Source: Neobacillus cucumis
Lineage (GTDB): Bacteria > Bacillota > Bacilli > Bacillales_B > DSM-18226
Direction of reading: 5' to 3'
DNA length: 64,000 bases
Assembly (NCBI RefSeq): GCF_023715505.1
Contig: NZ_JAMBOH010000029.1
Span: 1-64,000 of the forward strand
Part shown: positions 35,457 to 46,159 of the stretch, piece after piece
Layout of the letters: the number at the start of each line of letters is the position of its first letter
Position numbering within the stretch: the first letter of the stretch is position 1
Notes under the pieces: generated by a model
The model's database searches: none
Seen by the model: the letters and a program-made list of their open reading frames with translations, nothing else
What the model was told of the DNA's origin: nothing
Made by a program: the position numbers and the translations under genes

Positions 35457-37151
35457 TTACATTTCTTCCGGTGCTTCAATCCCTAACAGACGCAAGCCCT
35501 CTTTAAGAACAACCGTAACCGAAAAGACTAGGGCTAAGCGGGCTTCTAAACTTTCTTTTTCCTCTAAAATTTTTACTTCTGCATAATACTTGTTAAAGCC
35601 TTGAGCTAAGTCGATAATATACTTCCCGATAAGCGACGGGTCATGATTCTCACAAGCTCTTTTAATAGCAGGTGCAAATTCCATCAAGAGACTTGCCACT
35701 TTCCATTCCTTTTCCCAAGTAGTTGACTCGTTTTCCGGAAGAACTACTGCTTGATAGTTTGCTTTTCTTAAAATGGAACAGGCACGGGCAAACGTGTATT
35801 GAACATATGGCCCTGTCTCTCCCTCAAATCGAAGCATTTCCTCAAGAGAGAACTCTATATCGTTCATGCGGTTATTTTTTAAATCATGGAAAATAACCGC
35901 CCCTACACCTACCTGTTTAGCTACCTGATCCTTATTTTTTAAATTAGGATTCTTTTCTTCGATATTGTTTCTTGCCATCGCAATTGACTCGTTTAGTACT
36001 TCCTCTAATAACACAACCTTACCTTTACGCGTGGACATCTTTTTGCCGTCTTTTAACATCATTCCAAATGGTACATGAACCATATTTTCTGCCCATTCAT
36101 AGCCCATTTTTCCCAGAACAGCTATTAGTTGCTTAAAATGCAGACTTTGTTCATGGCCCACTACATATAATGAATGAACAAAATCGTAGTTTTCTTTACG
36201 ATATAGCGCCGCTGCCAAGTCACGGGTGGCATACAGCGTTGCACCATCTGACTTCTTAATAAGACACGGAGGCAGTTGTTCCTCGGATAGGTCCACGACC
36301 ATAGCGTGGTCTGATTCTACCAATAACTGCTTTTCCTCGAGGAGGTTAACAATCCGATCCATTTTATCATTGTAAAAAGCTTCACCGGCAAAAGAATCAA
36401 ATTCCACGTTCATCAGCTCATAAATACGCGAGAATTCTTTTAGTGATTCATCACGGAACCATTGCCAAAGTAATAAGGCTTCCTCGTTGCCATCTTCTAG
36501 TTTTTTAAACCAGCTGCGCCCTTCAACCTCTAATGTTGAGTCACTTTCTGCCTCTTCATGAAACTTAATATACAGAGCAAGGAGTTCTTTGATGGGATTT
36601 TGTTTAACCTTTTCAGCATCGCCCCAAAGTTTATAAGCAGTAATTAACTTCCCAAACTGTGTCCCCCAATCGCCAAGATGATTAATCTTAAACGGTTTAT
36701 ATCCGCATTTTTCGGCAATAAGTGCGATCGCATTCCCAATCACGGTTGAACGCAAGTGCCCCATCGAAAATGGTTTGGCGATATTCGGTGATGAAAGATC
36801 AATCGTCACCGTTCCGCCCTTTCCGAAATCAAGGCCGGCAAACTGGCCCTTTTCATCGATTACTTGATTTATTAGCGTTTCAGAGACGAGCTTTTTATTT
36901 AAAAAAATATTGATATACCCGCCTACAACCTCTATCTTTTCGAATGCTGCTGATTGGATTTTCTCACTTAGTTCTTGGGCAATAACGTTAGGTGATTTTC
37001 GTTTCAATTTAGCCAGTGTAAAGCATGGGAATGCCATATCCCCATGGTCTGGGTTTTTTGGTTTTTCAATCAAAATTTCCAATTGGTCTGCAGGTATTCC
37101 CTGCCCGAGCAGACCATAAAGTATGTCAGCTAGCTCCTTTTTATAATTCAT
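35457..37151 (-). CDS. argS: Arginine--tRNA ligase
   Basis: ArgRS charges tRNA-Arg. The class I signature HIGH appears as SMGHLRST and the KMSKS variant as KMSTRKG, followed by a helical C-terminal anticodon-binding domain. The real start is the ATG at 37149-37151, eight bases after AAAGGAGG; the frame's earlier ATG at 37196 lies in the leader. The length of 564 residues is normal. Upstream is a T-box whose specifier codon reads CGC, so it responds to uncharged tRNA-Arg. Confidence 0.96.
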   Translation of the reverse strand: MNYKKELADILYGLLGQGIPADQLEILIEKPKNPDHGDMAFPCFTLAKLKRKSPNVIAQELSEKIQSAAFEKIEVVGGYINIFLNKKLVSETLINQVIDEKGQFAGLDFGKGGTVTIDLSSPNIAKPFSMGHLRSTVIGNAIALIAEKCGYKPFKINHLGDWGTQFGKLITAYKLWGDAEKVKQNPIKELLALYIKFHEEAESDSTLEVEGRSWFKKLEDGNEEALLLWQWFRDESLKEFSRIYELMNVEFDSFAGEAFYNDKMDRIVNLLEEKQLLVESDHAMVVDLSEEQLPPCLIKKSDGATLYATRDLAAALYRKENYDFVHSLYVVGHEQSLHFKQLIAVLGKMGYEWAENMVHVPFGMMLKDGKKMSTRKGKVVLLEEVLNESIAMARNNIEEKNPNLKNKDQVAKQVGVGAVIFHDLKNNRMNDIEFSLEEMLRFEGETGPYVQYTFARACSILRKANYQAVVLPENESTTWEKEWKVASLLMEFAPAIKRACENHDPSLIGKYIIDLAQGFNKYYAEVKILEEKESLEARLALVFSVTVVLKEGLRLLGIEAPEEM

Positions 37152-37167
37152 GTTAATGACCTCCTTT

Positions 37168-37430
37168 GCTTCTATAAAAATAAAAAACCCCCGCATCTAT
37201 ATAAGAGACGAGAGTATGGTTTTCCCGCGGTACCACTCTAATTGTTCACAAAGAACCAGCTTTCTTTTGTAACGGAGGATTCTCCGGCCTCGCCCTACTT
37301 TATTCAGGCTGGCATCTCAAAAGTGCGTTTCATTATCTGTTCTTGTGTCAGGCTCTCACCCTCCCTGACTCGCTATAACTTCCCAGATAACTACTTTCTT
37401 TCTCATTGACTTTTCCAGTTTGATTATCAG
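37168..37430 (-). promoter_or_regulatory. T-box leader of argS (specifier CGC)
   Basis: The minus strand has the T-box sequence AGAGTGGTACCGCGG (37227-37241 region) followed by a GC-rich stem and TTTTTT (terminator). Stem I contains CGC followed by A at the specifier position (+ strand 37325-37327), which is an arginine codon. The product of the gene it controls is arginyl-tRNA synthetase, which agrees. Confidence 0.88.
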
Positions 37431-37432
37431 TT

Positions 37433-37461
37433 ATTATACTGGAAAGATTAGGATTTATCCA
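37433..37461 (-). promoter_or_regulatory. Promoter of the argS leader
   Basis: TATAAT lies at 37433-37438 on the minus strand and TGGATA 17 bases upstream (four of six matches to TTGACA). Confidence 0.6.
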
Positions 37462-37515
37462 TAGGTGTTGATTATTTTTTCATTAGGGAACCTTACTGGT
37501 AAAGGAGGGATTTTT

Positions 37516-37770
37516 ATGGCCAGACGAAATAAAATACTTGTTCCGGAAGCCCGTAATGGATTAGATGCCTTGAAGGCAAGAGCTGTTCAATCCGGAAGTC
37601 CTGAAGATGCTAAATTTGAAGCGGCCGAGGAGGTTGGTGTTCCTTTAAAAAAGGGATATAACGGCCAGCTGACCTCTGTACAAGCTGGGAAGGTTGGCGG
37701 AAGGCTCGGCGGCAGTATGGTTCGCGAATTGGTTAAAATGGCACAGGAGAACTTAAAAAATAAACAATAA
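37516..37770 (+). CDS. Alpha/beta-type small acid-soluble spore protein
   Basis: The 84-residue protein has the SASP features: the GPR protease cleavage context KFEAAEEVGV and a second conserved segment VGGRLGGSMVRELVKMAQENL that binds DNA. SASPs coat spore DNA and protect it from UV and heat. The ATG at 37516 is six bases after AAAGGAGGG; an upstream frame is not used. It is longer at the N-terminus (RRNKILVPEARNGLDALKARAV) than the major SspA type, resembling minor members. A G-type sporulation promoter is expected but not proven. Confidence 0.92.
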   Translation: MARRNKILVPEARNGLDALKARAVQSGSPEDAKFEAAEEVGVPLKKGYNGQLTSVQAGKVGGRLGGSMVRELVKMAQENLKNKQ

Positions 37771-37775
37771 ACTAA

Positions 37776-37799
37776 GGGAGCCATTTGTCAAGGCTCCTA
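37776..37799 (+). terminator. Terminator of the SASP gene
   Basis: GGAGCC and GGCTCC flank a loop and are followed by TATATTATTTT. Confidence 0.6.
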
Positions 37800-37869
37800 T
37801 ATTATTTTAAAAAAAGTTTGACAATTCTGTGACAATTGGTAGAATATTCAGTATAAGGAGTTGATGGAT

Positions 37870-38127
37870 ATGCATGAAAAATATGTAAAGAATTTACAAA
37901 CTTTTAAAACGGCATCAACCTACGTTGGAGGATTTGGAATCATTTTTCTTTTATTCAGTATTTTTGAAAACGGTTTCAACCTCGCGCTCGGATTGGGTAT
38001 CGGATTAACCGCTGCTTCAGTCGTCCTTTTCTTACTTGGAATCTTTTTGGGGTTAATGGAGGAGTACACGCTTGCAAGTAAACGGAAAACACCGGTACCC
38101 CGATCATCACATCAATTTTATTATTAA
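37870..38127 (+). CDS. Small membrane protein, function unknown
   Basis: The 85-residue product has two hydrophobic segments (TYVGGFGIIFLLFSIFENGF and ALGLGIGLTAASVVLFLLGIFL) and a basic tail. I do not recognise a family. Three starts are possible; the ATG at 37870 is nine bases after AAGGAG and is preferred over the TTG at 37861 and ATG at 37864. It follows the SASP gene and precedes a bidirectional terminator. Sporulation expression is possible but not shown. Confidence 0.7.
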   Translation: MHEKYVKNLQTFKTASTYVGGFGIIFLLFSIFENGFNLALGLGIGLTAASVVLFLLGIFLGLMEEYTLASKRKTPVPRSSHQFYY

Positions 38128-38134
38128 AATACAC

Positions 38135-38167
38135 GAACAGACTTGTGCGCCTGACACAAGTCTGTTC
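38135..38167. terminator. Bidirectional terminator between the membrane-protein gene and tetR
   Basis: GAACAGACTTGTG and CACAAGTCTGTTC form a 13-pair stem between convergent genes. Confidence 0.85.
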
Positions 38168-38740
38168 TTATTTTATCCCCTCTCTAAGCAGAAAATTTTT
38201 CATGACGTCGGCAATTTGCTCGGAACTCAATGGGTCGTGGTTTCTTTCCCAATCAGAGACGAGGGCTATGTACATTTTTAGCAATAGAAAACTGATTACT
38301 TCCGTATTTGCAGGTGGAATGGCTCCCTTTGCAATTGCCGTTTCAATCTTTTCTCTTAAATATGCAATAATTTCATCCTCTACATGCTTCAACATTTCGG
38401 ATACCGCTAATGTCCCCATTTCTGTTTCTTCTTGGACAAGCTTGATCATCAACTGGTGCTGAGAACGAAAGGCTAATAATCGAGTCAGGGCCCGGTGGAC
38501 ATTCTCCGTAAATGGTAATCCCTTGTCGATGACGGCCTCAGCTTCAGCAATCATTTCTTTTACTAATTTAGATATGATTTCTTCAAAAAGTTCTTCTTTA
38601 TTTTTAAAAAAGGTATAAATTGTTCCTTTACCAACATTTGCGAGCCTTGCTACCTGGTCCATGGTGGTGGCCTTATAGCCGAATAACGAGAAAGACTTTG
38701 TTGCCGCTTCTATGATCATTGTTCTTCTATCGGGAGCCAT
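38168..38740 (-). CDS. TetR/AcrR family transcriptional regulator
   Basis: The N-terminal helix-turn-helix is typical: IIEAATKSFSLFGYKATTM then VGKGTIYTFFKNKEELFEE. The C-terminal 120 residues form the variable ligand-binding domain; the sequence resembles B. subtilis YhgD. The start ATG is well spaced after AGGAGG. Three copies of an 18-bp palindrome lie upstream at 38867-38984 and are plausible operators, although a yhgE-like target gene is not next to them. Confidence 0.9.
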   Translation of the reverse strand: MAPDRRTMIIEAATKSFSLFGYKATTMDQVARLANVGKGTIYTFFKNKEELFEEIISKLVKEMIAEAEAVIDKGLPFTENVHRALTRLLAFRSQHQLMIKLVQEETEMGTLAVSEMLKHVEDEIIAYLREKIETAIAKGAIPPANTEVISFLLLKMYIALVSDWERNHDPLSSEQIADVMKNFLLREGIK

Positions 38741-38866
38741 GTTTTGGTCCTCCTATTTGACTAAATTAGTTTTTTGGTCAATGCCTTATTAATATATCAT
38801 AGCTTATGATTTGTTTCAAACGGATGAGACATTATATCTCATTTGGAAGTAAACGAAATAAATTTT

Positions 38867-38984
38867 TAATTAAACGTTTGATTAGCCTTCTTAAAAGCCC
38901 TTTCCAGCAGTTCTAATCTCATTTAATCAAACGTTTAATTAGTTTTTCCTCCACCCTCAATAATTTTAATCAAACGTTTAATTA
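38867..38984. promoter_or_regulatory. Three identical 18-bp palindromic operators (TetR-type)
   Basis: TAATTAAACGTTTGATTA occurs at 38867-38884, and its reverse complement TAATCAAACGTTTAATTA at 38924-38941 and 38967-38984. All three are centred on AAACGTTT. The first lies 127 bases upstream of the tetR start. Such repeated near-perfect palindromes fit dimeric TetR binding. Confidence 0.7.
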
Positions 38985-39075
38985 GTTATTTCGCCGACTT
39001 AAAAAAATTGTTTGTTCACAAGTCATTCACTTGATAAAAAGGGAAAAGAAATGAAGTAAGTCTCCACCATTCCAG

Positions 39076-39113
39076 GGCCAGTCAATCACCTAGGAAGGAC
39101 TGACCTTTTTTTA
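39076..39113 (+). terminator. Terminator in the spacer upstream of the aminopeptidase
   Basis: GGCCAGTC and GACTGACC form an imperfect stem followed by TTTTTTT. No gene precedes it on the same strand, so it ends either a short transcript from the operator region or an attenuated leader. Confidence 0.55.
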
Positions 39114-39209
39114 AAAGATTACGCGAACATAGACAGGACTTAGTTTCACGAAAATTTCGTATACTATGCTAGTATAGTCAATGAAAGTAAATGAATGGAG
39201 GGAAACAAA

Positions 39210-40451
39210 GTGCTTTCTAACTTTGAAGAAAATCTACATAAATATGCAAGGCTGCTTGTTGCCAAAGGAATCAATGTTCAGCCCGGCGATTGGGTTAAAA
39301 TGACGATCACGGTTGACCAGGCTCCTTTAGCTCGTTATATTACCAAAGAAGCCTATGCACTAGGTGCTGAAAAAGTAATTGTAAAATGGTCTGATGATGA
39401 AATTAGCAAACTGAATTACTTACATCAACCAGTGGATGTGCTAACCAACATCCCCGACTATGAAATTCAAGAATCCGAACACCATGTTTTAAATCATCGT
39501 GTTAGCCGGCTTTCAATCGTATCAAGTGATCCTGGGCTATTAAATGAAGTGGATCCAGCTAAAATTGCTGCCTATCAAAATAAAGCAGGGAAAGCATTCA
39601 AGGCACAACGTGTGGCTACACAAAACGATGAGCTGAAATGGACTGTTGCCGCAGCTGCCGGGGCTGGCTGGGCGGCTAAAGTATTCCCTGACTTAGCTAC
39701 TTCAGAAGAACAAGTAGATGCTCTTTGGGATCAAATCTTTAGAACTTGCCGTGTATATGCTGACGATCCCATTGCTGCATGGGATGAACATAAACAGACA
39801 TTGAATGAAAAAGCAGCAAAATTAAATGAAATCCAGTTTGATGCTCTGCATTACACAGCTCCTGGTACCGATCTGACGTTAGGACTTCCAAAGAATCACA
39901 TTTGGATGAGCGCGGAAAGCCGTAATCCAAAAGGGGAAGAATTTATCGCTAACATGCCGACGGAAGAGGTTTACACAGCCCCAGATACCCATCGTATGGA
40001 TGGTGTCGTTCGCAGCACCAAGCCTCTTAGCTACGCGGGTACGTTAATAGAGGGTATTGAAGTACACTTTAAAGACGGAAAAATTGTTGATATTTCAGCA
40101 GAAAAAGGCGATGAAACCATTAAGAAACTCGTATTTGACAATGAAGGCGGTACCGGCCTGGGTGAAGTTGCTTTAGTTCCAGACCCATCACCTATCTCTC
40201 AATCTGGCATTACCTTCTTTACTACTCTTTATGATGAAAATGCATCGAACCATTTAGCCATTGGGGCGGCGTACCCTACTACCATACAGGGTGGTACGAA
40301 AATGAGTGAAGAGGAATTATTAAAGCATGGTATGAACACTTCTACTGTTCATGTCGATTTTATGATTGGTTCTGACAAAATGAATATTGATGGAATTAAG
40401 CAGGATGGCACTATTGTTCCGATCTTCCGTAACGGCGACTGGGCATTCTAA
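39210..40451 (+). CDS. M29 family aminopeptidase (AmpS/thermophilic aminopeptidase T type)
   Basis: The 413-residue protein matches the M29 family: LLVAKGINVQPGDWVKM at the N-terminus, conserved WMSAESRNPKGEEFIANMPTEE and TEEVYTAPDTHRMDG, and the last catalytic-metal segment HVDFMIGSDKMNIDGI. Members remove N-terminal residues from peptides in the cytoplasm using two metals. The ATG at 39195 overlaps the ribosome site; the GTG at 39210 is eight bases after GGAGGG and is the likely start. It is not part of an operon. Confidence 0.93.
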   Translation: MLSNFEENLHKYARLLVAKGINVQPGDWVKMTITVDQAPLARYITKEAYALGAEKVIVKWSDDEISKLNYLHQPVDVLTNIPDYEIQESEHHVLNHRVSRLSIVSSDPGLLNEVDPAKIAAYQNKAGKAFKAQRVATQNDELKWTVAAAAGAGWAAKVFPDLATSEEQVDALWDQIFRTCRVYADDPIAAWDEHKQTLNEKAAKLNEIQFDALHYTAPGTDLTLGLPKNHIWMSAESRNPKGEEFIANMPTEEVYTAPDTHRMDGVVRSTKPLSYAGTLIEGIEVHFKDGKIVDISAEKGDETIKKLVFDNEGGTGLGEVALVPDPSPISQSGITFFTTLYDENASNHLAIGAAYPTTIQGGTKMSEEELLKHGMNTSTVHVDFMIGSDKMNIDGIKQDGTIVPIFRNGDWAF

Positions 40452-40819
40452 AGAAAAGCGCAAGCGCCTTGGTCAGCCCCGATATAGGGCGACTTGTCGA
40501 CTGGCCAGCGAAAGCAGGGCCAGAGACTAGTCGCCCTTAATGCGTACAGAAAGCAATAGCTTTCTGTAGCCAAGCACAAGACGAGCCGGCCGAAAGGTTG
40601 CTCTTTAACCTTTTGGACGGATTGTCCTAAATGTGGAGGCGACTGTCCTGGGACTCTAGGCTAAGACGTACCCTGCAAGAAGGCGCTTTTTGCCTTCTTC
40701 AGGGGATGGCTAGACTTGCGTCCCAAGGAGCCGCAACTGGATAAGCTTGTGACCTCGAGGGGCTAGGCGCTGGAGCTGGACAATTCTCTAAGTAAAAACT
40801 TTTATACTTTCTTATCTTA
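40452..40819 (+). repeat. Dispersed repeat, copy B (about 370 bp)
   Basis: This is the longest copy. Read in + direction it starts AAGAAAAGCGCAAGCGCCTT and ends TTTATACTTTCTTA. It shares 150 bp and more of central sequence with copy A in the opposite direction, and both ends and part of the middle with copy C. It has an added segment (about 40484-40566) that contains the hairpin ACAGAAAGC/GCTTTCTGT. It starts one base after the aminopeptidase stop codon and ends before the glpD terminator. Confidence 0.85.
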
Positions 40820-40827
40820 CCTGATAA

Positions 40828-40867
40828 AAAAACAATCCAGTTTCTATGAAGCTGGATTGTTTTTTTA
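40828..40867 (-). terminator. Terminator downstream of glpD
   Basis: ACAATCCAG and CTGGATTGT form a nine-pair stem; the minus strand continues into TTTTTTATCAGG. Confidence 0.8.
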
Positions 40868-40890
40868 GTGCCTTCTTGAAAAGGGAATAT

Positions 40891-42582
40891 TTAGTCCCCG
40901 TTAACTACACGAATAGATACATGTTGTTCGTCTACAGGGATGACAGCAGCTGTTAAATTTTGTTCGAGTAATACTGAATAATTATTTTTAACTTGTTCCG
41001 TCCAATTTAGTTTCTCTGCCATGCAGGCAAGTACCTGCTTCTTCCACTTTTTCACTGTTTGAATATCAAACAAAATAGCCCCAGTACGGCGGTTAAAGAA
41101 ATCAATTGGTGTTACTACCATCTCATGTTCAATTCCATAAATTAATTTTGCAAAGAGAGGCAGCGGCAAGTTATATTTCACTGCATCAGCTGCATTCTCC
41201 TCGAAGATGTTAAAAACAGCAGCTGCGTTCGAACCATACATTCTCGTTAAATGTTCCGCTTCTGCTTTTGTTAATCCAGCTTCTTCTCCTTTTTTAAGCA
41301 TCTTATCAACATAACTATTAAAATTACTCGAACCTCCAACGTCACCTCCGGAAACCGGAAGATGAATTGTTTGACAAGGTAAGAAACTTCTTGATTCTTC
41401 AACTTGAAATATAGATACTAATCGATCAACCACAATTTCAGCCATTTTACGATAACCAGTTAATTTGCCTCCAGCAATGGTAATTAATCCTGATTTCGAT
41501 TCCCAAATCTCATCTTTTCGAGAGATTTCAGAGGCATTTTTTCCTTCTTCATAGATCAGCGGCCGAACACCTGCCCAGCTTGATTCAATATCTTTCTCGC
41601 TTATCTTTACCTCTGGGAACATATAATTGATAGCATTGATAATATAACTCCGATCAGCAACAGTCATGTTAGGATTTACTGCATCCTCATTATAAAAAGT
41701 ATCCGTGGTTCCAACATACGCCTTACCATCACGAGGAATCGCAAATACCATTCTGCCATCAGGTGTATCAAAGTATATAGCTTGTTTTAAAGGGAATCGT
41801 GATTGGTCGATCACAAGGTGGACACCTTTTGACAGCTGCAGCACCTTTCCTTTTTTTGAATGATCCATTTCGCGGATTTTATCAACCCACGGTCCCGCCG
41901 CATTGACCACTTTTTTCGCATGGATCTCGTATTTATCACCGGTTAACAGATCTTGTACAAGTGCTCCAATCACTTTTCCATTGTTGTAAACCAACTCCAT
42001 TACTTTTGTATAATTGATAGCAGTGGCACCTTTTTCAACGGCAGCCTTCATTACTTCAATCGTCAAACGAGCATCGTCGGTGCGATATTCTACATAATAA
42101 CCGCCGCCCTTTAATCCACTATTCTTAACCAGCGGTTCTTTGGCAAGTGTCTCCTCAGCTGAAAGCATTTTTCTACGTTCTTGCTTTTTCACTCCCGCTA
42201 AAAAATCATAAACCCGCAAGCCGATTGATGTACTAAACTTACCAAACGTTCCCCCTTTGTGAATCGGCAATAACATCCATTCAGGTGTTGTTACATGGGG
42301 GCCATTCTCATAAACGATGGCCCGTTCTTTTCCAACTTCCGCTACCATTTTTATTTCAAATTGTTTTAAATACCGTAAGCCGCCATGAACGAGTTTTGTT
42401 GATCTGCTTGATGTACCGGCTGCAAAATCCTGCATTTCAACAAGAGCCGTTTTCAATCCACGTGATTCAGCATCCAATGCTATCCCTGCGCCGGTAATAC
42501 CGCCTCCAATAACTAATGCATCAAATGTTTCACCTTTTAATTTATTGACTATCTCTTTCCGATGTAAAGTTGAAAATTTCAT
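40891..42582 (-). CDS. glpD: Aerobic glycerol-3-phosphate dehydrogenase
   Basis: GlpD oxidises glycerol 3-phosphate to dihydroxyacetone phosphate and passes electrons to the membrane quinone pool. The FAD-binding [20 protein letters not shown] is at the N-terminus, followed by [16 protein letters not shown] and the substrate region [16 protein letters not shown]. The 563-residue length is usual. The upstream leader (42646-42696) is a strong terminator hairpin, as in GlpP-controlled B. subtilis glpD. The gene is downstream of glpFK on the same strand. Confidence 0.97.
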   Translation of the reverse strand: MKFSTLHRKEIVNKLKGETFDALVIGGGITGAGIALDAESRGLKTALVEMQDFAAGTSSRSTKLVHGGLRYLKQFEIKMVAEVGKERAIVYENGPHVTTPEWMLLPIHKGGTFGKFSTSIGLRVYDFLAGVKKQERRKMLSAEETLAKEPLVKNSGLKGGGYYVEYRTDDARLTIEVMKAAVEKGATAINYTKVMELVYNNGKVIGALVQDLLTGDKYEIHAKKVVNAAGPWVDKIREMDHSKKGKVLQLSKGVHLVIDQSRFPLKQAIYFDTPDGRMVFAIPRDGKAYVGTTDTFYNEDAVNPNMTVADRSYIINAINYMFPEVKISEKDIESSWAGVRPLIYEEGKNASEISRKDEIWESKSGLITIAGGKLTGYRKMAEIVVDRLVSIFQVEESRSFLPCQTIHLPVSGGDVGGSSNFNSYVDKMLKKGEEAGLTKAEAEHLTRMYGSNAAAVFNIFEENAADAVKYNLPLPLFAKLIYGIEHEMVVTPIDFFNRRTGAILFDIQTVKKWKKQVLACMAEKLNWTEQVKNNYSVLLEQNLTAAVIPVDEQHVSIRVVNGD

Positions 42583-42645
42583 CGTCTCTTCCTCCGATTA
42601 AGTGTCTTATTATTTACATATGCATTAAAATATAGGATGGAAATA

Positions 42646-42696
42646 GAAAAAGACCACAAAAGACATTATCCAATTCCGATAATGTTTTTGTGGTCT
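42646..42696 (-). terminator. Leader terminator of glpD (GlpP antitermination target)
   Basis: AGACCACAAA..CATTATC pairs with GATAATG..TTTGTGGTCT (about 18 pairs with a small bulge), and the minus strand continues into TTTTTC. It lies between the expected promoter and the glpD ribosome site. In B. subtilis GlpP plus glycerol 3-phosphate prevents this termination. Confidence 0.8.
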
Positions 42697-42767
42697 CTCC
42701 GATTTCTCCTGACAAATATTAACTTATCTATAGCTTACCATACTGAATCATCTAGATACAACTATTA

Positions 42768-44273
<1,506 letters not shown>

Positions 44274-44290
44274 TTAAAAATAACTTACTA

Positions 44291-45115
44291 TTAAGCTACT
44301 TGGTTAGCCCGACTTCTAAGAGAACTCTGCTTTTTACTAGAAACAAATGAAAGTATTAGTACCACAAGACTGATTCCTAATACAATCCAAAGAGACCCTG
44401 TTGCTTTTCCTAGAAAGACTACTTTATAAAAAACTGCACCAAGGCAGCCGCCTAAAAGCGGTCCGACAACCGGAATCCAAGAATAGCCCCAATTAGAACT
44501 TCCCTTACCACTGATTGGCAATAAGAAGTGGGCAATTCGCGGACCGAGGTCACGAGCAGGATTGATCGCATAACCAGTTGTCCCACCTAAGGACATCCCG
44601 ATGACCACGATTAATAAACCAACAGCAATTGGATTTAATCCTTCTGTAAATTTATTAGCCCCAATAAATAATAGACCAAGTACAAGGATAAAGGTACCAA
44701 TAATTTCACTTAATAGATTTGAAAAAGTATGCGGTATAGCAGGACTTGTTGCAAATACCCCAAGCTTTGTTGCAGGATCTTCCGTTTCCCTCCAATGAGG
44801 CAGGTAATGTAAATAAATTAACACCGATCCTAAAATAGCGCCAAGCATTTGTGCCAAAATATAGGATGGCACATTAGACCAAGGAAAATCTCCATTTAAT
44901 GCTAAGGCTATTGTTACTGCTGGGTTTAAGTGAGCTCCACTCACCGACCCTACCGCCAAAACTCCCATTGTTACTGCAAGTCCCCATCCAACTGTAATTA
45001 CGATCCATCCCGCATTATTGGAATATGACTTCTTTAAAGAGGAGCCAGCGCCAATTCCTGTACCAAACACAATAAGAATCATTGTTCCAATCATTTCCCC
45101 AACGAATGGTGTCAT
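44291..45115 (-). CDS. glpF: Glycerol uptake facilitator
   Basis: The aquaglyceroporin signature NPA occurs twice: HLNPAVTIA and AINPARDLG. Six membrane segments and 274 residues match B. subtilis GlpF. The frame runs further upstream to 45241, but that part covers the leader terminator; the ATG at 45113-45115 (MTPFVGEMIG) after GAGGGAAAG is the start. It leads glpFK, preceded by a leader terminator and a promoter with a cre site. Confidence 0.95.
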   Translation of the reverse strand: MTPFVGEMIGTMILIVFGTGIGAGSSLKKSYSNNAGWIVITVGWGLAVTMGVLAVGSVSGAHLNPAVTIALALNGDFPWSNVPSYILAQMLGAILGSVLIYLHYLPHWRETEDPATKLGVFATSPAIPHTFSNLLSEIIGTFILVLGLLFIGANKFTEGLNPIAVGLLIVVIGMSLGGTTGYAINPARDLGPRIAHFLLPISGKGSSNWGYSWIPVVGPLLGGCLGAVFYKVVFLGKATGSLWIVLGISLVVLILSFVSSKKQSSLRSRANQVA

Positions 45116-45172
45116 TTTTCTTTCCCTCTCTCTTATAATATTATTTTTTTCTGTCTGTCCAAGCTGTAAACG

Positions 45173-45227
45173 AAAAAAAGAGATCCACAACAGAATGAAC
45201 CCATAAATGGGTTTCTGTGTGAATCTC
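45173..45227 (-). terminator. Leader terminator of glpFK (GlpP antitermination target)
   Basis: On the minus strand GAGATTCACACAGAAACCCAT pairs with the complementary arm around ATGGGTTCATTCTGTTG..GATCTC and is followed by TTTTTTT. It sits between the promoter and glpF, matching the GlpP-controlled leader of B. subtilis glpFK. Confidence 0.82.
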
Positions 45228-45260
45228 CTTATCTCCGTCACAAATTATTAACTTAAGAAG

Positions 45261-45290
45261 AGTATATTACGCAAGTGAAAGCGGTGTCAA
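45261..45290 (-). promoter_or_regulatory. glpFK promoter with overlapping CcpA cre site
   Basis: Minus strand: TTGACA (45285-45290), 18-base spacer, TATACT (45261-45266). The sequence TGAAAGCGGTGTCA (45276-45289, + strand) matches every fixed position of the cre consensus TGWAANCGNTNWCA and covers the -35 box. Repression by CcpA in glucose is expected. Confidence 0.78.
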
Positions 45291-45328
45291 CACATATTTA
45301 TGATTAATATAGTATTAAAGTTGAAAAT

Positions 45329-45877
45329 TTATTTAGCAAATAGGTTCCATAGCTCTTTTTTAGAAGTTGTAATTCCAGAGGCACCTGCTTCTAATGCTGC
45401 ATAAACGTCTTCAGATGTACGAATGAGTCCTCCAGCTAATATAGGCGTTTTCACTCGTTCTTTTACCTCCGTTATCATTTTAGGCATTGCTCCAGGAAGT
45501 ACCTCAATAAAATCCGGCTGTGTTTTTTCAATTAACTTGTAGCTTTTTTCTAGCGCATGACTATCAATTAAAAAAATCCTTTGCACGGCAATTACACCCT
45601 TTTGCTTTGCCTTTTGGATGACGCTTGACTTGGTTGAAATTAATCCGTAAGGCTTGAATTCTTGGCATATATATTCGGTTGCATATTCATCATTTTTAAT
45701 TCCATGGATTAAATCAACATGATAAATCATTTTTTTATTATGTTGATTTGCCATTAAACTAATATTTTTTAGTTGCGCTATATGCATATCTAAATAAACA
45801 CCGATTTCATATGGGCTTTTTAGGAAGTTCTCAAATTCCTTCATATTCCCAGAAGCAGGTAATATTTTTTGTTCCAA
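45329..45877 (-). CDS. glpP: Glycerol uptake operon antiterminator GlpP
   Basis: The GlpP family is visible from NMKEFENF through GVYLDMHIAQLKN, MIYHVDLIHGIKNDEYATEYICQE, LISTKSSVI and ILAGGLIRTSEDV. It is a TIM-barrel-like RNA-binding protein that, with glycerol 3-phosphate, opens the leader terminators of glpFK and glpD. The frame extends to 45985 but homologues begin near EQKILPA; the TTG at 45875-45877 after GGGGATGGAG is my start, giving 182 residues. It lies just upstream of glpF. Confidence 0.92.
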   Translation of the reverse strand: MEQKILPASGNMKEFENFLKSPYEIGVYLDMHIAQLKNISLMANQHNKKMIYHVDLIHGIKNDEYATEYICQEFKPYGLISTKSSVIQKAKQKGVIAVQRIFLIDSHALEKSYKLIEKTQPDFIEVLPGAMPKMITEVKERVKTPILAGGLIRTSEDVYAALEAGASGITTSKKELWNLFAK

Positions 45878-45942
45878 TTGACTCCATCCCCTTTGTAACA
45901 ACCTTTCTACTATCTTAAAGAGAAAATATCTATTATTCAATA

Positions 45943-46102
45943 GTAAGAAAGGCGCAAGCGCCTTGGTCAGCCCCGACAAGCACAAGACGAGCCGGCCGAA
46001 AGGTTGCTCTCTAACCTTTTGGACGGATTGGCTTGTGACCTCGAGGGGCTAGGCGCTGGAGCCGGACAATTCTCTAAGTAAAAACTTTTATACTTTCTTA
46101 CC
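45943..46102 (+). repeat. Dispersed repeat, copy C (about 160 bp)
   Basis: This is the shortest full copy. It starts TAAGAAAGGCGCAAGCGCCTT and ends TTTATACTTTCTTA, matching both ends of copy B. It keeps the segment with AAGCACAAGACGAGCCGGCC and CCTTTTGGACGGATTG but lacks the long internal part of A and B. It lies between mtlD and glpP. Confidence 0.85.
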
Positions 46103-46111
46103 TGTTAAAAA

Positions 46112-46153
46112 AGGGTCAGTCTCCCGCTGCTTTGAAGCAGCAGGGCTGACACC
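46112..46153 (-). terminator. Terminator downstream of mtlD
   Basis: GTCAGTCTCCCGCTGCTT pairs with AAGCAGCAGGGCTGAC, followed on the minus strand by TTTTTTAAC. Confidence 0.8.
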
Positions 46154-46159
46154 TTTCCT

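Larger units (their letters stand above)
38741..39209. other. 469-bp spacer with three palindromes and a terminator
   Basis: Between the tetR gene and the aminopeptidase gene no reading frame longer than a few codons has a ribosome site. The spacer holds the three palindromes, an intrinsic terminator at 39076-39113 and, near 39160, TATACT as a possible -10 box for the aminopeptidase. Confidence 0.6.

Noticed and set aside
45116..45241. Upstream extension of glpF
   Set aside because: It covers the GlpP leader terminator and the homologous start is MTPFVGEMIG at 45115.
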